From the NCBI RefSeq assembly GCF_030811685.1, contig NZ_JAUSRF010000006.1, positions 186,001-250,000 on the forward strand: a stretch of 64,000 bases of DNA. Reading direction: 5' to 3'. Below are positions 10,480-18,895 of this stretch, in pieces (within the stretch, counting starts at the first letter, position 1; the number at the start of each line of letters is the position of its first letter). The notes beneath the pieces are model-generated. The model did no database searches, was not told the origin of the DNA, and saw nothing but the letters and a program-made list of their open reading frames with translations. This stretch comes from Neorhizobium huautlense. Its GTDB lineage: Bacteria; Pseudomonadota; Alphaproteobacteria; Rhizobiales; Rhizobiaceae. Made by a program: the position numbers and the translations under genes.

Positions 10480-10893
10480 ATGGACGCCGCTTCAGCCAAT
10501 GCCACCACACTTCTGGTGCTGCTCGCCTTAAGCGTCGTCCTGCTCGTGGTCCACATCCTTCTGCAGGGGAATTTTGCGACCAAGGAACGCGGCCTGCAAT
10601 GGAATGCCGGGCCGCGTGACGGCGACAATGAGCCGAAGAGCGCGCTTGCCGGGCGTTCGGCCCGCGCGTCGAAAAATTTCCAGGAAACCTATCCGGCCTT
10701 TATCGGTCTGCTGCTTGCGATGATCCTGACCGGCGATACGTCCGGCCTTGGATTGCTCGGCGGCTGGGTCTGGCTGATTGCCCGTATCGTCTATATTCCG
10801 CTTTATCTCGGCGGCGTTGCCTATGTGCGTTCGCTGGTCTGGGTGGTCAGCCTGCTCGGGCTGTTGATCATGATGATCGGGTTGTTCCTGTGA
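10480..10893 (+). CDS. MAPEG-family membrane protein
   Basis: 137 residues with about four hydrophobic segments (8-28, 68-85, 88-108, 115-135). The motif K-N-F-Q-E-T-Y-P-A-F between helices 1 and 2 is characteristic of the MAPEG family (membrane-associated proteins in eicosanoid and glutathione metabolism). CCGGAGGAG precedes the ATG. It sits 29 bases after sucB inside the suc-lpdA block and may be co-transcribed. Bacterial members have no agreed substrate; glutathione-linked detoxification is only a family-based guess. Confidence 0.8.
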   Translation: MDAASANATTLLVLLALSVVLLVVHILLQGNFATKERGLQWNAGPRDGDNEPKSALAGRSARASKNFQETYPAFIGLLLAMILTGDTSGLGLLGGWVWLIARIVYIPLYLGGVAYVRSLVWVVSLLGLLIMMIGLFL

Positions 10894-10929
10894 TGACGCC
10901 GCAGCGAGACATAATCGGGGTGCGCTTCC

Positions 10930-11682
10930 ATGATTGATAAACCCGTTCTGCTCGTCACTGGTGGCAGCCGCGGCATTGGCGCTGCGATTTGTCTGGCTGC
11001 TGCCCGCAAAGGCTGGCGCGTGGCCGTGAATTATGCCGCCAACCAGACTGCTGCCGATGCGGTTGTTTCGCAGATTGCGGCGGGCGGTGGCGAGGCTTTT
11101 GCGATCAAGGGTGATGTCGGCAATGCGGCTGATATCGTGGCGATCTTTCAGGCTGTCGACGCACGTTTCGGGCGGCTGGATGGGCTTGCCAACAATGCCG
11201 GGATCGTTGATGCGCCGGCACGAGTTGACGAGATGTCGGTGACACGCATCGAGCGGATGATGCGGATCAACATCACCGGTTCCATCCTCTGCGCTGCCGA
11301 GGCTGTCCGGCGCATGTCGACCCGCCATGGCGGCAAGGGGGGTGCCATCGTCAACATCTCCTCGATGGCGGCGATCATCGGTTCTCCCTCGCAATATGTC
11401 GACTACGCTGCCTCCAAGGCCGCGATAGATACTTTTACCATCGGTCTTGCCCGCGAAGTGGCGACCGAGGGTGTGCGGGTGAATGCGGTGCGGCCAGGTG
11501 TCATCGACACCGAAATTCACGCTTCCGGCGGGCTGCCGGACCGGGCGCGCGATCTGGCGCCAAGCATTCCGATGCAGCGGGCGGGCACGGCTGACGAAAT
11601 TGCCGATGCCGTGCTCTACCTGTTGTCGTCCGAGGCTTCCTATATCACGGGCTCGATACTCAACGTGAGCGGCGGCAGATGA
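10930..11682 (+). CDS. Short-chain dehydrogenase/reductase, FabG-like
   Basis: 250 residues, classical SDR. The NAD(P) motif T-G-G-S-R-G-I-G is at residues 9-16, N-N-A-G near 87, the catalytic Ser in N-I-S-S-M, and Y-A-A-S-K as the Tyr/Lys pair. The end S-G-S-I-L-N-V-S-G-G-R is FabG-like (T-G-x-x-x-V-x-G-G), so oxidation or reduction of a sugar or acyl chain is possible. It is 36 bases after the MAPEG gene and 19 before the exporter. Substrate cannot be told. Confidence 0.85.
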   Translation: MIDKPVLLVTGGSRGIGAAICLAAARKGWRVAVNYAANQTAADAVVSQIAAGGGEAFAIKGDVGNAADIVAIFQAVDARFGRLDGLANNAGIVDAPARVDEMSVTRIERMMRINITGSILCAAEAVRRMSTRHGGKGGAIVNISSMAAIIGSPSQYVDYAASKAAIDTFTIGLAREVATEGVRVNAVRPGVIDTEIHASGGLPDRARDLAPSIPMQRAGTADEIADAVLYLLSSEASYITGSILNVSGGR

Positions 11683-11701
11683 TGCCAGGGGCGGGTTGAC
11701 C

Positions 11702-12340
11702 ATGCAGTACATTCTCGAATTTCTCGGCCTGATGGCCGTCTTCTCGATCTTCATCATCGTTCCGGGCGCTGACTTTGCCGTTATCCTGCGTCAAAGCATC
11801 GTGCATGGCCGGCGCGCGGCGATGATGACCGGTCTTGGCATGGGCTTTTCGCTGCTGTTTCACATCAGCTACACGATCCTCGGTCTCGGGTTGATCGTTT
11901 CGCAATCGCTTTTGCTGTTTTCGATGATCAAATGGGCCGGCGTGGCCTACCTCATTTATCTCGGCATCATGTCGTTTCGCTCGTCCGGCTTCAACGTCGA
12001 TGCGATCAATGTCACGGACGCTGATCGCAAGCCGATCTCGGCGCTGAAATGCCTCGGCATGGGTTTCATCACCAATGCGCTTAACCCCAAGCCGGTGCTG
12101 TTCTTCCTGTCGCTGTTTTCGACGCTGGTGCATCACGACACGCCCGCGCTCATCCAGTTCAGCTATGGCATCGGCATGGCGACGGCGCTGGCCGTGTGGT
12201 TCGCCGGCGTCTCCACCTTCTTCACCGTCAAGGCTGTTCGCGATCGTTTCATCGCCAGTGGCAAATGGTTCAACCGCATTACCGGCGCCGCTCTGGTCGG
12301 CTTCGGCTTCCGCCTCGCACTGACCCGTGCGGCGGACTAA
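11702..12340 (+). CDS. LysE/RhtB-family amino-acid exporter
   Basis: 212 residues with about six membrane segments, typical of LysE/RhtB carriers that expel amino acids. The N-terminal P-G-A-D-F-A-V-I-L-R-Q-S and the central N-P-K-P-V-L-F-F-L-S-L-F match the family signatures (usually P-G-P-...). The ATG at 11702 is preferred to a TTG at 11696. It ends 27 bases before lpdA, in the same direction. Specific substrate unknown. Confidence 0.85.
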   Translation: MQYILEFLGLMAVFSIFIIVPGADFAVILRQSIVHGRRAAMMTGLGMGFSLLFHISYTILGLGLIVSQSLLLFSMIKWAGVAYLIYLGIMSFRSSGFNVDAINVTDADRKPISALKCLGMGFITNALNPKPVLFFLSLFSTLVHHDTPALIQFSYGIGMATALAVWFAGVSTFFTVKAVRDRFIASGKWFNRITGAALVGFGFRLALTRAAD

Positions 12341-12367
12341 ACAGACAACCCAAGAGGAAAAGCAACA

Positions 12368-13774
12368 ATGTCCTATGATGTGATCGTTATCGGTTCCGGC
12401 CCCGGCGGCTATGTTTGCGCCATCAAGGCAGCCCAGCTCGGTCTCAAGGTCGCCGTCATCGAAAAGCGCGCCACCTACGGCGGCACCTGCCTCAATGTCG
12501 GCTGCATCCCGTCCAAGGCATTGCTGCACGCTTCGGAAATGTTCCACCATGCTGCACACGGCATGGATTCGCTCGGCATCGAGGTGTCGGCACCGGTGCT
12601 GAACCTCGAAAAAATGATGGCGCACAAGGATGCCACCATCAAGTCGAACGTCGAAGGCGTGTCCTTCCTGTTCAAGAAGAACAAGATCGACGGCTTTATC
12701 GGCACCGGCAAGATCGTTGCCGCGGGCAAGGTTTCCGTTACTGCTGAAGACGGCCAGGTGCAGGAGCTCGATACGAAGAACATCGTCATCGCCACCGGTT
12801 CCGACGTTGCCGGCATTCCGGGCGTCAATGTCGATATCGACGAAAAGGTCATCGTTTCCTCGACCGGCGCGCTTGATCTGACCAAGGTGCCGCAGAACCT
12901 CATCGTTGTCGGCGGCGGTGTCATCGGCCTCGAACTCGGTTCGGTCTGGATGCGCCTCGGCGCCAAGGTCACCGTCATCGAATATCTCGACAAGCTGCTC
13001 GGCGCCATGGATGCCGACGTGTCGAAACAGTTCCAGCGCATGATCGCCAAGCAGGGCATGGATATCCGCACCGAAGCCAAAGTGACGGCTGTCGAAAAGA
13101 CCGAAGCCGGCGCCAAGGTCACCTATGAGCCGGTCAAGGGTGGCGAAGCCGTTACCGTTGAAGCGGACGTCGTGCTGATTTCCACCGGCCGCAAGCCTTA
13201 CACCGAAGGTCTCGGTCTGGAAGGTGCGGGCGTTGCCCTCGACAACCGTGGACGCGTCGAAATCGATCACGGCTTCAAGACCAATGTTGCCGGCATCTAT
13301 GCCATTGGCGACGTCGTGAAGGGCCCGATGCTGGCGCATAAGGCGGAAGATGAAGGCGTCGCTCTTGCCGAAATCCTCGCCGGCCAGCACGGCCATGTGA
13401 ACTATGATGTCATTCCGGGCGTCGTCTACACCCAGCCGGAAGTCGCCTCCGTCGGCAAGACCGAGGAAGAACTGAAGGCTGCCGGCGTCAACTACAAGGT
13501 CGGCAAGTTCCCGTTCACGGCAAACGGCCGCGCCCGCGCCATGCAGGTCACGGACGGTTTCGTGAAAATCCTGGCCGACAAGGAAACCGATCGCGTTCTC
13601 GGTGGCCATATCGTCGGTTTCGGCGCCGGCGAAATGATCCACGAGATCACCGTGCTGATGGAATTCGGCGGTTCGTCGGAAGACCTCGGCCGCACCTGCC
13701 ATGCGCATCCGACCATGTCGGAAGCCGTCAAGGAAGCAGCGCTCGCGACGTTTGCCAAGCCGATCCATATGTGA
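12368..13774 (+). CDS. lpdA: Dihydrolipoamide dehydrogenase (E3)
   Basis: 468 residues. FAD motif G-S-G-P-G-G-Y at 9-15, redox pair Cys41/Cys46 in C-L-N-V-G-C, NAD motif G-G-G-V-I-G-L-E near 180, and the His-Glu dyad in H-A-H-P-T-M-S-E near the C-terminus. It reoxidises the lipoyl group of SucB. Start ATG follows AAGAGGAAA. Although three unrelated-looking genes separate it from sucB, it is the last gene before a strong terminator, so it belongs to the suc transcription unit or a sub-operon of it. Confidence 0.96.
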   Translation: MSYDVIVIGSGPGGYVCAIKAAQLGLKVAVIEKRATYGGTCLNVGCIPSKALLHASEMFHHAAHGMDSLGIEVSAPVLNLEKMMAHKDATIKSNVEGVSFLFKKNKIDGFIGTGKIVAAGKVSVTAEDGQVQELDTKNIVIATGSDVAGIPGVNVDIDEKVIVSSTGALDLTKVPQNLIVVGGGVIGLELGSVWMRLGAKVTVIEYLDKLLGAMDADVSKQFQRMIAKQGMDIRTEAKVTAVEKTEAGAKVTYEPVKGGEAVTVEADVVLISTGRKPYTEGLGLEGAGVALDNRGRVEIDHGFKTNVAGIYAIGDVVKGPMLAHKAEDEGVALAEILAGQHGHVNYDVIPGVVYTQPEVASVGKTEEELKAAGVNYKVGKFPFTANGRARAMQVTDGFVKILADKETDRVLGGHIVGFGAGEMIHEITVLMEFGGSSEDLGRTCHAHPTMSEAVKEAALATFAKPIHM

Positions 13775-13826
13775 TCGGTGAGACATGCCCGCTGATCTCC
13801 TTTAGAAGGTCGGCGTGGCGAGATTG

Positions 13827-13857
13827 AAAAGGGTAGGCTTTTGGCCTACCCTTTTTT
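13827..13857 (+). terminator. Rho-independent terminator after lpdA
   Basis: Stem GGGTAGGC (13831-13838) pairs exactly with GCCTACCC (13844-13851) around the loop TTTTG; six Ts follow (13852-13857) and four As precede, so it could act on both strands. It closes the mdh-suc-lpdA unit and lies only 21 bases before the parD start, so parDE must be transcribed from a promoter overlapping it or from read-through. Confidence 0.9.
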
Positions 13858-13877
13858 CGTTCTTTCAGGTGACCGTC

Positions 13878-14144
13878 ATGAACGACAAGATCAGCATCAC
13901 TTTGCCGTCCCATATGGTTGAAGCGCTCAATGAACGCGTGGATGCAGGTGCCTATGCTTCGATCAATGAGGCGGTTGCGGCTGCGATCCAGGCTCTTGGT
14001 CGTGAAGAAAGCGCGAGAAATCGGATGATGGATGCCAGAATCCGGGAAGCCATTGATGATGAATCCGCCGGGATACCGGCCAATGACGTGTTCGAGCGGA
14101 TCGAACGTCTCCATACTGATCGCCTGAAGAAATCCGGCCGATGA
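13878..14144 (+). CDS. parD: ParD-type antitoxin
   Basis: 88 residues. The N-terminus K-I-S-I-T-L-P-S-H-M has the beta strand of a ribbon-helix-helix DNA-binding domain, followed by Y-A-S-I-N-E-A-V-A-A-A-I, as in ParD/CopG antitoxins. The C-terminal half is polar and helical and would wrap the toxin. The ATG at 13878 is chosen because it begins the conserved strand; the frame open from 13815 runs through the terminator. It overlaps parE by 4 bases (ATGA), the usual antitoxin-first order. Autoregulation is expected for the family. Confidence 0.85.
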   Translation: MNDKISITLPSHMVEALNERVDAGAYASINEAVAAAIQALGREESARNRMMDARIREAIDDESAGIPANDVFERIERLHTDRLKKSGR

Positions 14145-14446
14145 CGGTCAGGATCCTTTTCCACCCTTTGGCGGATAGGGATCTTGAGGCGATCTACAAT
14201 TTTATTGCCAAGGATAGTCCGGGGCGGTCAATCGCGTTTGTACGCAAGCTTCGACGGTTTTGCTTCGCCCTTGGTGATATGCCGCTGCGAGGTCGCGTCC
14301 GCGACGACCTCGCGACGGGTGTGCGAACCATAGCCTTTCAAAAACGGGTGGTCGTCGCATATCGTGTGTTGGGAAATGATCTGACTATCCTGCGACTTAT
14401 ATATGCTGGCCGCGACATGGAAAGGATGCATTGGCCAGAAGGATAG
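14141..14446 (+). CDS. parE: ParE/RelE-superfamily toxin
   Basis: 101 residues, right size for ParE. The N-terminal F-H-P-L-A-D-R-D-L-E-A-I-Y-N-F-I-A is the family's first helix pair, and the C-terminal strands (V-V-A-Y-R-V, L-T-I-L-R-L-I-Y-A-G-R-D) close the RelE-like sheet. ParE toxins poison DNA gyrase, while RelE relatives cut mRNA; the partner type points to ParE. Translation is coupled to parD by the 4-base overlap. Confidence 0.85.
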   Translation: MTVRILFHPLADRDLEAIYNFIAKDSPGRSIAFVRKLRRFCFALGDMPLRGRVRDDLATGVRTIAFQKRVVVAYRVLGNDLTILRLIYAGRDMERMHWPEG

Positions 14447-14465
14447 CCGATGCATCTGCCATTGG

Positions 14466-15563
14466 TCAGTTGACCCGCGTGACCTTGAAACCCTGTTTGC
14501 GCAGAAGCTCGATCACGCCTTCTTCGCCCGGCAGATGCAGCGCACCAACGGCGAGGAAGAGCCCGCCTTCGGCCAGAAGCGGAGCTGCGCGTTCCGCCAT
14601 GATGTGATTGCGCTTGGTGATGATCATTTCTTCGAAGGCGGCATAACCATCGTCGGCTTCCTTGGCGTCCTCTTCCGGCGTCATCGCACGCAGCATCGGC
14701 ACGGTCAGGCCGATATCGCCGGAAACGTAAAGCTCCGTCATCGTTTCTGTCACGTCGTCCATGCGTGAGCCAAGCTCCAGCGTTTCCGCCAGTGCTTTCA
14801 GGTGCAGGTCGAGCGGAAGGGCTGCCATGGCGGAGATCTGCTCCTGCATCGTCTCAAGGCCCTTTACCGGCTTGCCGGCAGCAATGGCATCGAGCGCGAT
14901 CTTCTTGTCGAGGAAGGGGGCGGCATTGGCCTTGCGTGCCAGTTCGCAGGCCGGAAGCGCGATCATGCCGGAAATCATCCAGGGCTTGAAGCTCTGCACG
15001 GCGGCCAGCGGGATATTCCGTTCCTTGAGAGCCGCTTCCAGCTTTTCCACCTTATCTTCCGGCAAAAGCGTCTTGATGGTCTGGCCGTCCATGAACATCA
15101 AAAGGTCGGGCTTGGTCATCAGCCCCGCCATGGCCTTTTTCTCGTCGAGAATCTCGTCCGATTCGATCGCAACTGCCTTGGCATCCTTCGCAGCATCAGC
15201 GGCACCTTCCGGCATGGCGAGCACACGCGGATCGGTGACATGCATGGTGCCGAGCAGGTAGGACGGCGCCACGCCGTCCTTTTCGATCTTCCAGAAAATG
15301 CCCTTGCCGTTCGGTGTCTTTTCCGCCTCGGCCAGAACCTTGGCGTAGCGCGCCGGATCTTGTGCCTTCAACTCGTCCAGAACGTTTTTGCCGGTGCAGA
15401 CGGGGGCTGCCGCATCCTGTGCATGCGCTGGCGAAAGCGACGCCAGAACGACCATGAAGGACAGGAAGACGATGACATGCAGTGCCGCCATCAGCCAGAG
15501 GGCGGTATCTCCAGGCTGATGCGAGCGGGGATGTCTGGACGAATGGAGCGCAAATTTTGTCAT
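14466..15563 (-). CDS. TraB/GumN-family protein, exported
   Basis: 365 residues. The N-terminus has a basic stretch and a long hydrophobic segment (about 22-45) ending in A-H-A-Q, a signal peptide or anchor. The body has the two TraB/GumN motifs: G-T-M-H near residue 106 and G-A-L-H-L-P-G near 341, whose His residues are thought to bind metal in this clan (related to Tiki metalloproteases). Role in bacteria is poorly known; envelope or periplasmic function is inferred. It reads the same way as xerC upstream of it (gap 83 bases). Confidence 0.8.
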   Translation of the reverse strand: MTKFALHSSRHPRSHQPGDTALWLMAALHVIVFLSFMVVLASLSPAHAQDAAAPVCTGKNVLDELKAQDPARYAKVLAEAEKTPNGKGIFWKIEKDGVAPSYLLGTMHVTDPRVLAMPEGAADAAKDAKAVAIESDEILDEKKAMAGLMTKPDLLMFMDGQTIKTLLPEDKVEKLEAALKERNIPLAAVQSFKPWMISGMIALPACELARKANAAPFLDKKIALDAIAAGKPVKGLETMQEQISAMAALPLDLHLKALAETLELGSRMDDVTETMTELYVSGDIGLTVPMLRAMTPEEDAKEADDGYAAFEEMIITKRNHIMAERAAPLLAEGGLFLAVGALHLPGEEGVIELLRKQGFKVTRVN

Positions 15564-15646
15564 GCTGTCGATTTACCGCCTGCACGTCGAAAAGCCCTTA
15601 ACGGGCGTGGTTAAACAATGCTTGCAGTCCGCTCGGATGCGGGCCC

Positions 15647-16582
15647 TCAGGCGCGCGGATGTGCCCGGTCATAAACTTCCAGCAGGCGGGCGGCATCGAC
15701 GCCGGTATAGACCTGCGTGGTGGACAGGCTGGCATGGCCGAGCAGTTCCTGAATGGTACGCAGGTCGCCGCCGCCGGCCAGAAGATGGGTGGCGAAGGAA
15801 TGGCGCAGCGCATGCGGTGTGGCCGTTTCCGGCAGGCCGAGCGCGCCGCGCAGTTTTCGCATCTCGCTCTGGATGATCGCCTGCTGCAGTTTTCCACCAC
15901 GAGCCCCGCGAAACAGCGGTTCGTTGTCGGCCAAATGGTAGGGACAGAGTTTTTTGTAGGTTTCGACCGCTTCAAGCGCTGCCGACAGAAGCGGCACGAC
16001 ACGGGTTTTGTTGCCCTTGCCGGTGATGCGCAGCGATGTCGCGCCGGGTGTCAGGTCGGCGGGTGTCAGGTCGAGCGCTTCGGAAATGCGCAGGCCGCAG
16101 GCGTAAAGCAGGGTCAGCACGGCGGCATCGCGGGCGGCGATCCATGGTGTCTCGTGCAATTGCGCGTCTGACCCGACCACGGTGATGGCCTGTGTGTCCG
16201 ACAGCGGTTTCGGCAGCGATTTCGGCTGTTTTGGTGTGCGGATGGCGGAGGCGCCGGCGGCGTTCACCAGCCCCTTGCGCTCCAGATAACGCAGAAATGA
16301 GCGCAGGCCGGCGAGATGACGGCCGAGCGAGCGATTGCCGGCACCTTCGCGACGTCGCGCCGCCAGAAAGGCGCGCAGATCGGCAGGACGCAGCGTGTGG
16401 ATATCGCTCAGACGCGCCGGTTCGGCGAGGTGGCCGGTGAGGAATTTCAGGAATTGACGGGTGTCGCGCTCATAGGCTTGAAGCGTATTTTCGGAAAGCC
16501 GGCGCTCGTCGGACAGGCTAGCGAGCCACTCGCGACGCTTCTCCAGAAGTTCGGGAGCCGCAATGATCAGGATTTCGTTCAT
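15647..16582 (-). CDS. xerC: Tyrosine recombinase XerC
   Basis: 311 residues. The SAM-like N-terminal domain is followed by the catalytic domain with Arg in C-G-L-R-I-S-E, Lys in G-K-G-N-K-T-R, H-A-L-R-H, H in L-G-H-A-S, and the nucleophile Tyr in T-T-Q-V-Y-T-G. With XerD (58037-58984) it would resolve chromosome dimers at dif. The ATG at 16582 is preferred over a TTG at 16609. The XerC label rests on similarity and on the priA-side location; the pair is otherwise hard to tell apart by eye. Confidence 0.88.
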   Translation of the reverse strand: MNEILIIAAPELLEKRREWLASLSDERRLSENTLQAYERDTRQFLKFLTGHLAEPARLSDIHTLRPADLRAFLAARRREGAGNRSLGRHLAGLRSFLRYLERKGLVNAAGASAIRTPKQPKSLPKPLSDTQAITVVGSDAQLHETPWIAARDAAVLTLLYACGLRISEALDLTPADLTPGATSLRITGKGNKTRVVPLLSAALEAVETYKKLCPYHLADNEPLFRGARGGKLQQAIIQSEMRKLRGALGLPETATPHALRHSFATHLLAGGGDLRTIQELLGHASLSTTQVYTGVDAARLLEVYDRAHPRA

Positions 16583-16715
16583 CACAGGCCTGTTGAATTC
16601 GTGTGCCAAAATCCCACATTGCCGATGGTTCCGTTACGAATTCCCTAAAGCCGGTAGAATGTCGTTTTGACATCGCGAGGGACTGCGATATACGGCAAGT
16701 GGTAATGGAGTTTGT

Positions 16716-17642
16716 ATGGCGCGCCGTGATAATTCGACCGCATTCGGTCACTTTGCTCAAACGATAGCGCTCGTCTCCCAAGGTCGCCCCGGACATATCG
16801 TCGATACCTTGATTGCCGAACGCGGCCAGCGCATCGTCAAACATCCGCTGTGGCCGCTGATGCGGCCTTTTCTCTATTCGCTGCTGCGTTACGACCGCGC
16901 CATCGGTTTTGCCAATGATGTGGCCACTCTCAGCGGTTTCGAATCCTTCGAATATATGAGTGACCTGCTGCATCTCGATGTGCAGGCAAAACACACGGAT
17001 CGCATTCCGGCCTCCGGTGGTTTTATCCTCGTCAGCAATCACCCGACCGGCATTGCCGATGGTGTTGCCGTCTTTGATCTTCTGAAGCCGAAGCGGCCGG
17101 ATCTCATGGTGTTTGCCAACCGTGATGCGGTGCGCGTCAATCCGCGTTTTGCCGAAACCATCATCCCGGTGGAATGGCGCGAAGAGCACAAGAGCAAGCT
17201 GAAGACCCGCGAAACGCTGGTGCTGACCAACGAATCGGTCGAGGCGGGCAAGGTTCTCGTGCTGTTCCCGTCAGGTCGCATTGCCTATTGGGAAAACGGC
17301 AAGCTCAATGAGCGTCCGTGGAAAACCTCGGCGGTCGGTCTTGCCCGCAAATACAATCTGCCGATCCTGCCGATCCACATGACCGCGCGCAATTCCGGCC
17401 TGTTCTACTGGTTCGCCAAATGGTCGACCGAGTTGCGCGACATGACTGTTTTCTACGAACTCCTCAACAAGAAGGGCAACCGTTTCGACATGACGGTTGG
17501 CCACCTCATTCCGCCGGAAGCGCTGGATGGCGATATCAACGAGGTTACGCAGGCGCTGGAGCGGCACACTGTGCACAATCTCGCCGCCGATGCGGATGCG
17601 CGTTTTGCCTTTGGGGTGGATGACAGTTCGGCTGCGGCCTGA
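16716..17642 (+). CDS. Lysophospholipid acyltransferase family (hemolysin-like PlsC)
   Basis: 308 residues. An acyltransferase core has the catalytic motif S-N-H-P-T-G-I-A-D-G: His109 and Asp115 are separated by five residues, not the usual four of PlsC (HX4D), a spacing seen in hemolysin-like acyltransferases. Further motifs are F-P-S-G-R-I-A (the E/S-G-T-R-like block) and L-P-I-L-P-I-H-M. GGAG lies 7 bases before the ATG. It would acylate a lysophospholipid or amino-lipid at the inner membrane; substrate unknown. Divergent from xerC with 133 bases between. Confidence 0.78.
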   Translation: MARRDNSTAFGHFAQTIALVSQGRPGHIVDTLIAERGQRIVKHPLWPLMRPFLYSLLRYDRAIGFANDVATLSGFESFEYMSDLLHLDVQAKHTDRIPASGGFILVSNHPTGIADGVAVFDLLKPKRPDLMVFANRDAVRVNPRFAETIIPVEWREEHKSKLKTRETLVLTNESVEAGKVLVLFPSGRIAYWENGKLNERPWKTSAVGLARKYNLPILPIHMTARNSGLFYWFAKWSTELRDMTVFYELLNKKGNRFDMTVGHLIPPEALDGDINEVTQALERHTVHNLAADADARFAFGVDDSSAAA

Positions 17643-17686
17643 GGTCTCTCTTTCGTTTTCTTCTCCAGGAGATGTAGGATCGGGTC

Positions 17687-18832
17687 ATGCTGCTGCGATC
17701 CATGTTTGCCAAAAACTATCGGTCCCTGCGCTCCATCCATATGGATGTTGCCGGCGTCAACGTGTTCGTCGGGGAAAACGGCGTCGGCAAGTCCAATCTC
17801 TATCGCGCGCTGCAACTGGTGCAGGCGGCGGTGCGTGGTACGCTGGCGCATGAGATTGCTGCCGAGGGCGGCATGGCCTCCGTGCTGTGGTCCGGCCGGC
17901 GCTCGCCGACAGACAAGAATTTCCGCATCCGGCTGGAAATCGAGGTGCTGGACGAGGAGCGCGCCATCAGCTTCCGTTACCGCGTCGAGGCGGGCCTGCG
18001 TCCGCCAAAGGCCGCCGCCGGCTTTGCCTTCGAACCACAAATCAAGGCGGAAGAATTCTGGGTCGATACCGGTTCGCGGCCGGTGACGATGATGAAGCGC
18101 GACGGCCCCGGCATCATGGTGCGCGGCGAGCGCGGGCGCATGCAGGAATATCCGGAACAGGCGCTGACATCGGAGACGGCGATCTCGCTGCTCGGCAATG
18201 CCGGCCACTATCCCGAGATCGGCACGTTCCGCCGCGGGATAGACAACTGGCGTTTTTTCCATGGTTTTCGAACCGATCGCGATTCGCCATTGCGGCAACC
18301 CTGTCTTGCCGTCACCTCGCCCCTGCTGGCGGAGGATGGTCGCAACATGGCGGCGGTGTTTGCCACGCTCGTCCATACGCGCGGTGATACGGTGGAACTC
18401 GACCGGGCGATTGCGGATGCGCTGGGCGGAGCGGAACTTTCGGTGCCGCCACCCGGCGAATATGCCGAATTCGGGCTGGTCTTTCCGGATTTCCCCCTGC
18501 GCACGTTCCACCCGCGTGAACTGTCCGATGGCCAGATCCGCTTTCTCGGTCTCGCAGCCGCCCTGATGTCCTATCGCCAGCCACCGTTGATCGCGCTTAA
18601 CGAGCCGGAAGCCAGCCTGCACCCGGACATGCTGGTGCCGCTGGCCGACATGATTGCGCAGGCATCACAATATAGCCAGATCTGGGTCGTTACCCATTCG
18701 CAGCAATTGGCGTCGGCCATTCAGGCGCGATGCGGCGTTCGGCCGAAACGGGTGATCCGTCAGGAGGGTGCCACCTGGATCGAAGGCATGCGACTGCTGA
18801 CGGGTGTCATGCAAGATGATGAGGACGAATGA
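17687..18832 (+). CDS. AAA-family ATPase (RecF/OLD-like)
   Basis: 381 residues. The N-terminus F-A-K-N-Y-R-S-L-R-S-I leads to Walker A G-E-N-G-V-G-K-S (29-36), as in SMC/RecF-type ATPases. The signature E-L-S-D-G-Q-I-R-F near 280 and Walker B/D-loop L-I-A-L-N-E-P-E-A-S-L-H-P near 300 follow, then T-H-S-Q-Q-L. These are the PF13304-type AAA_21 hallmarks. No nuclease (TOPRIM) domain is seen, unlike OLD proteins. It ends 63 bases before priA; a role in DNA maintenance is inferred from that only. Confidence 0.82.
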   Translation: MLLRSMFAKNYRSLRSIHMDVAGVNVFVGENGVGKSNLYRALQLVQAAVRGTLAHEIAAEGGMASVLWSGRRSPTDKNFRIRLEIEVLDEERAISFRYRVEAGLRPPKAAAGFAFEPQIKAEEFWVDTGSRPVTMMKRDGPGIMVRGERGRMQEYPEQALTSETAISLLGNAGHYPEIGTFRRGIDNWRFFHGFRTDRDSPLRQPCLAVTSPLLAEDGRNMAAVFATLVHTRGDTVELDRAIADALGGAELSVPPPGEYAEFGLVFPDFPLRTFHPRELSDGQIRFLGLAAALMSYRQPPLIALNEPEASLHPDMLVPLADMIAQASQYSQIWVVTHSQQLASAIQARCGVRPKRVIRQEGATWIEGMRLLTGVMQDDEDE

Positions 18833-18895
18833 CCGGTATAGGGTTCACTTTTGTTCTCTCTTTCGGCATGGTCGCCGCACACGGGCATAGGTAAT

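Noticed and set aside
11660-13786. 708-codon minus-strand frame opposite lpdA
   Set aside because: Codon-bias shadow of lpdA and the exporter gene.
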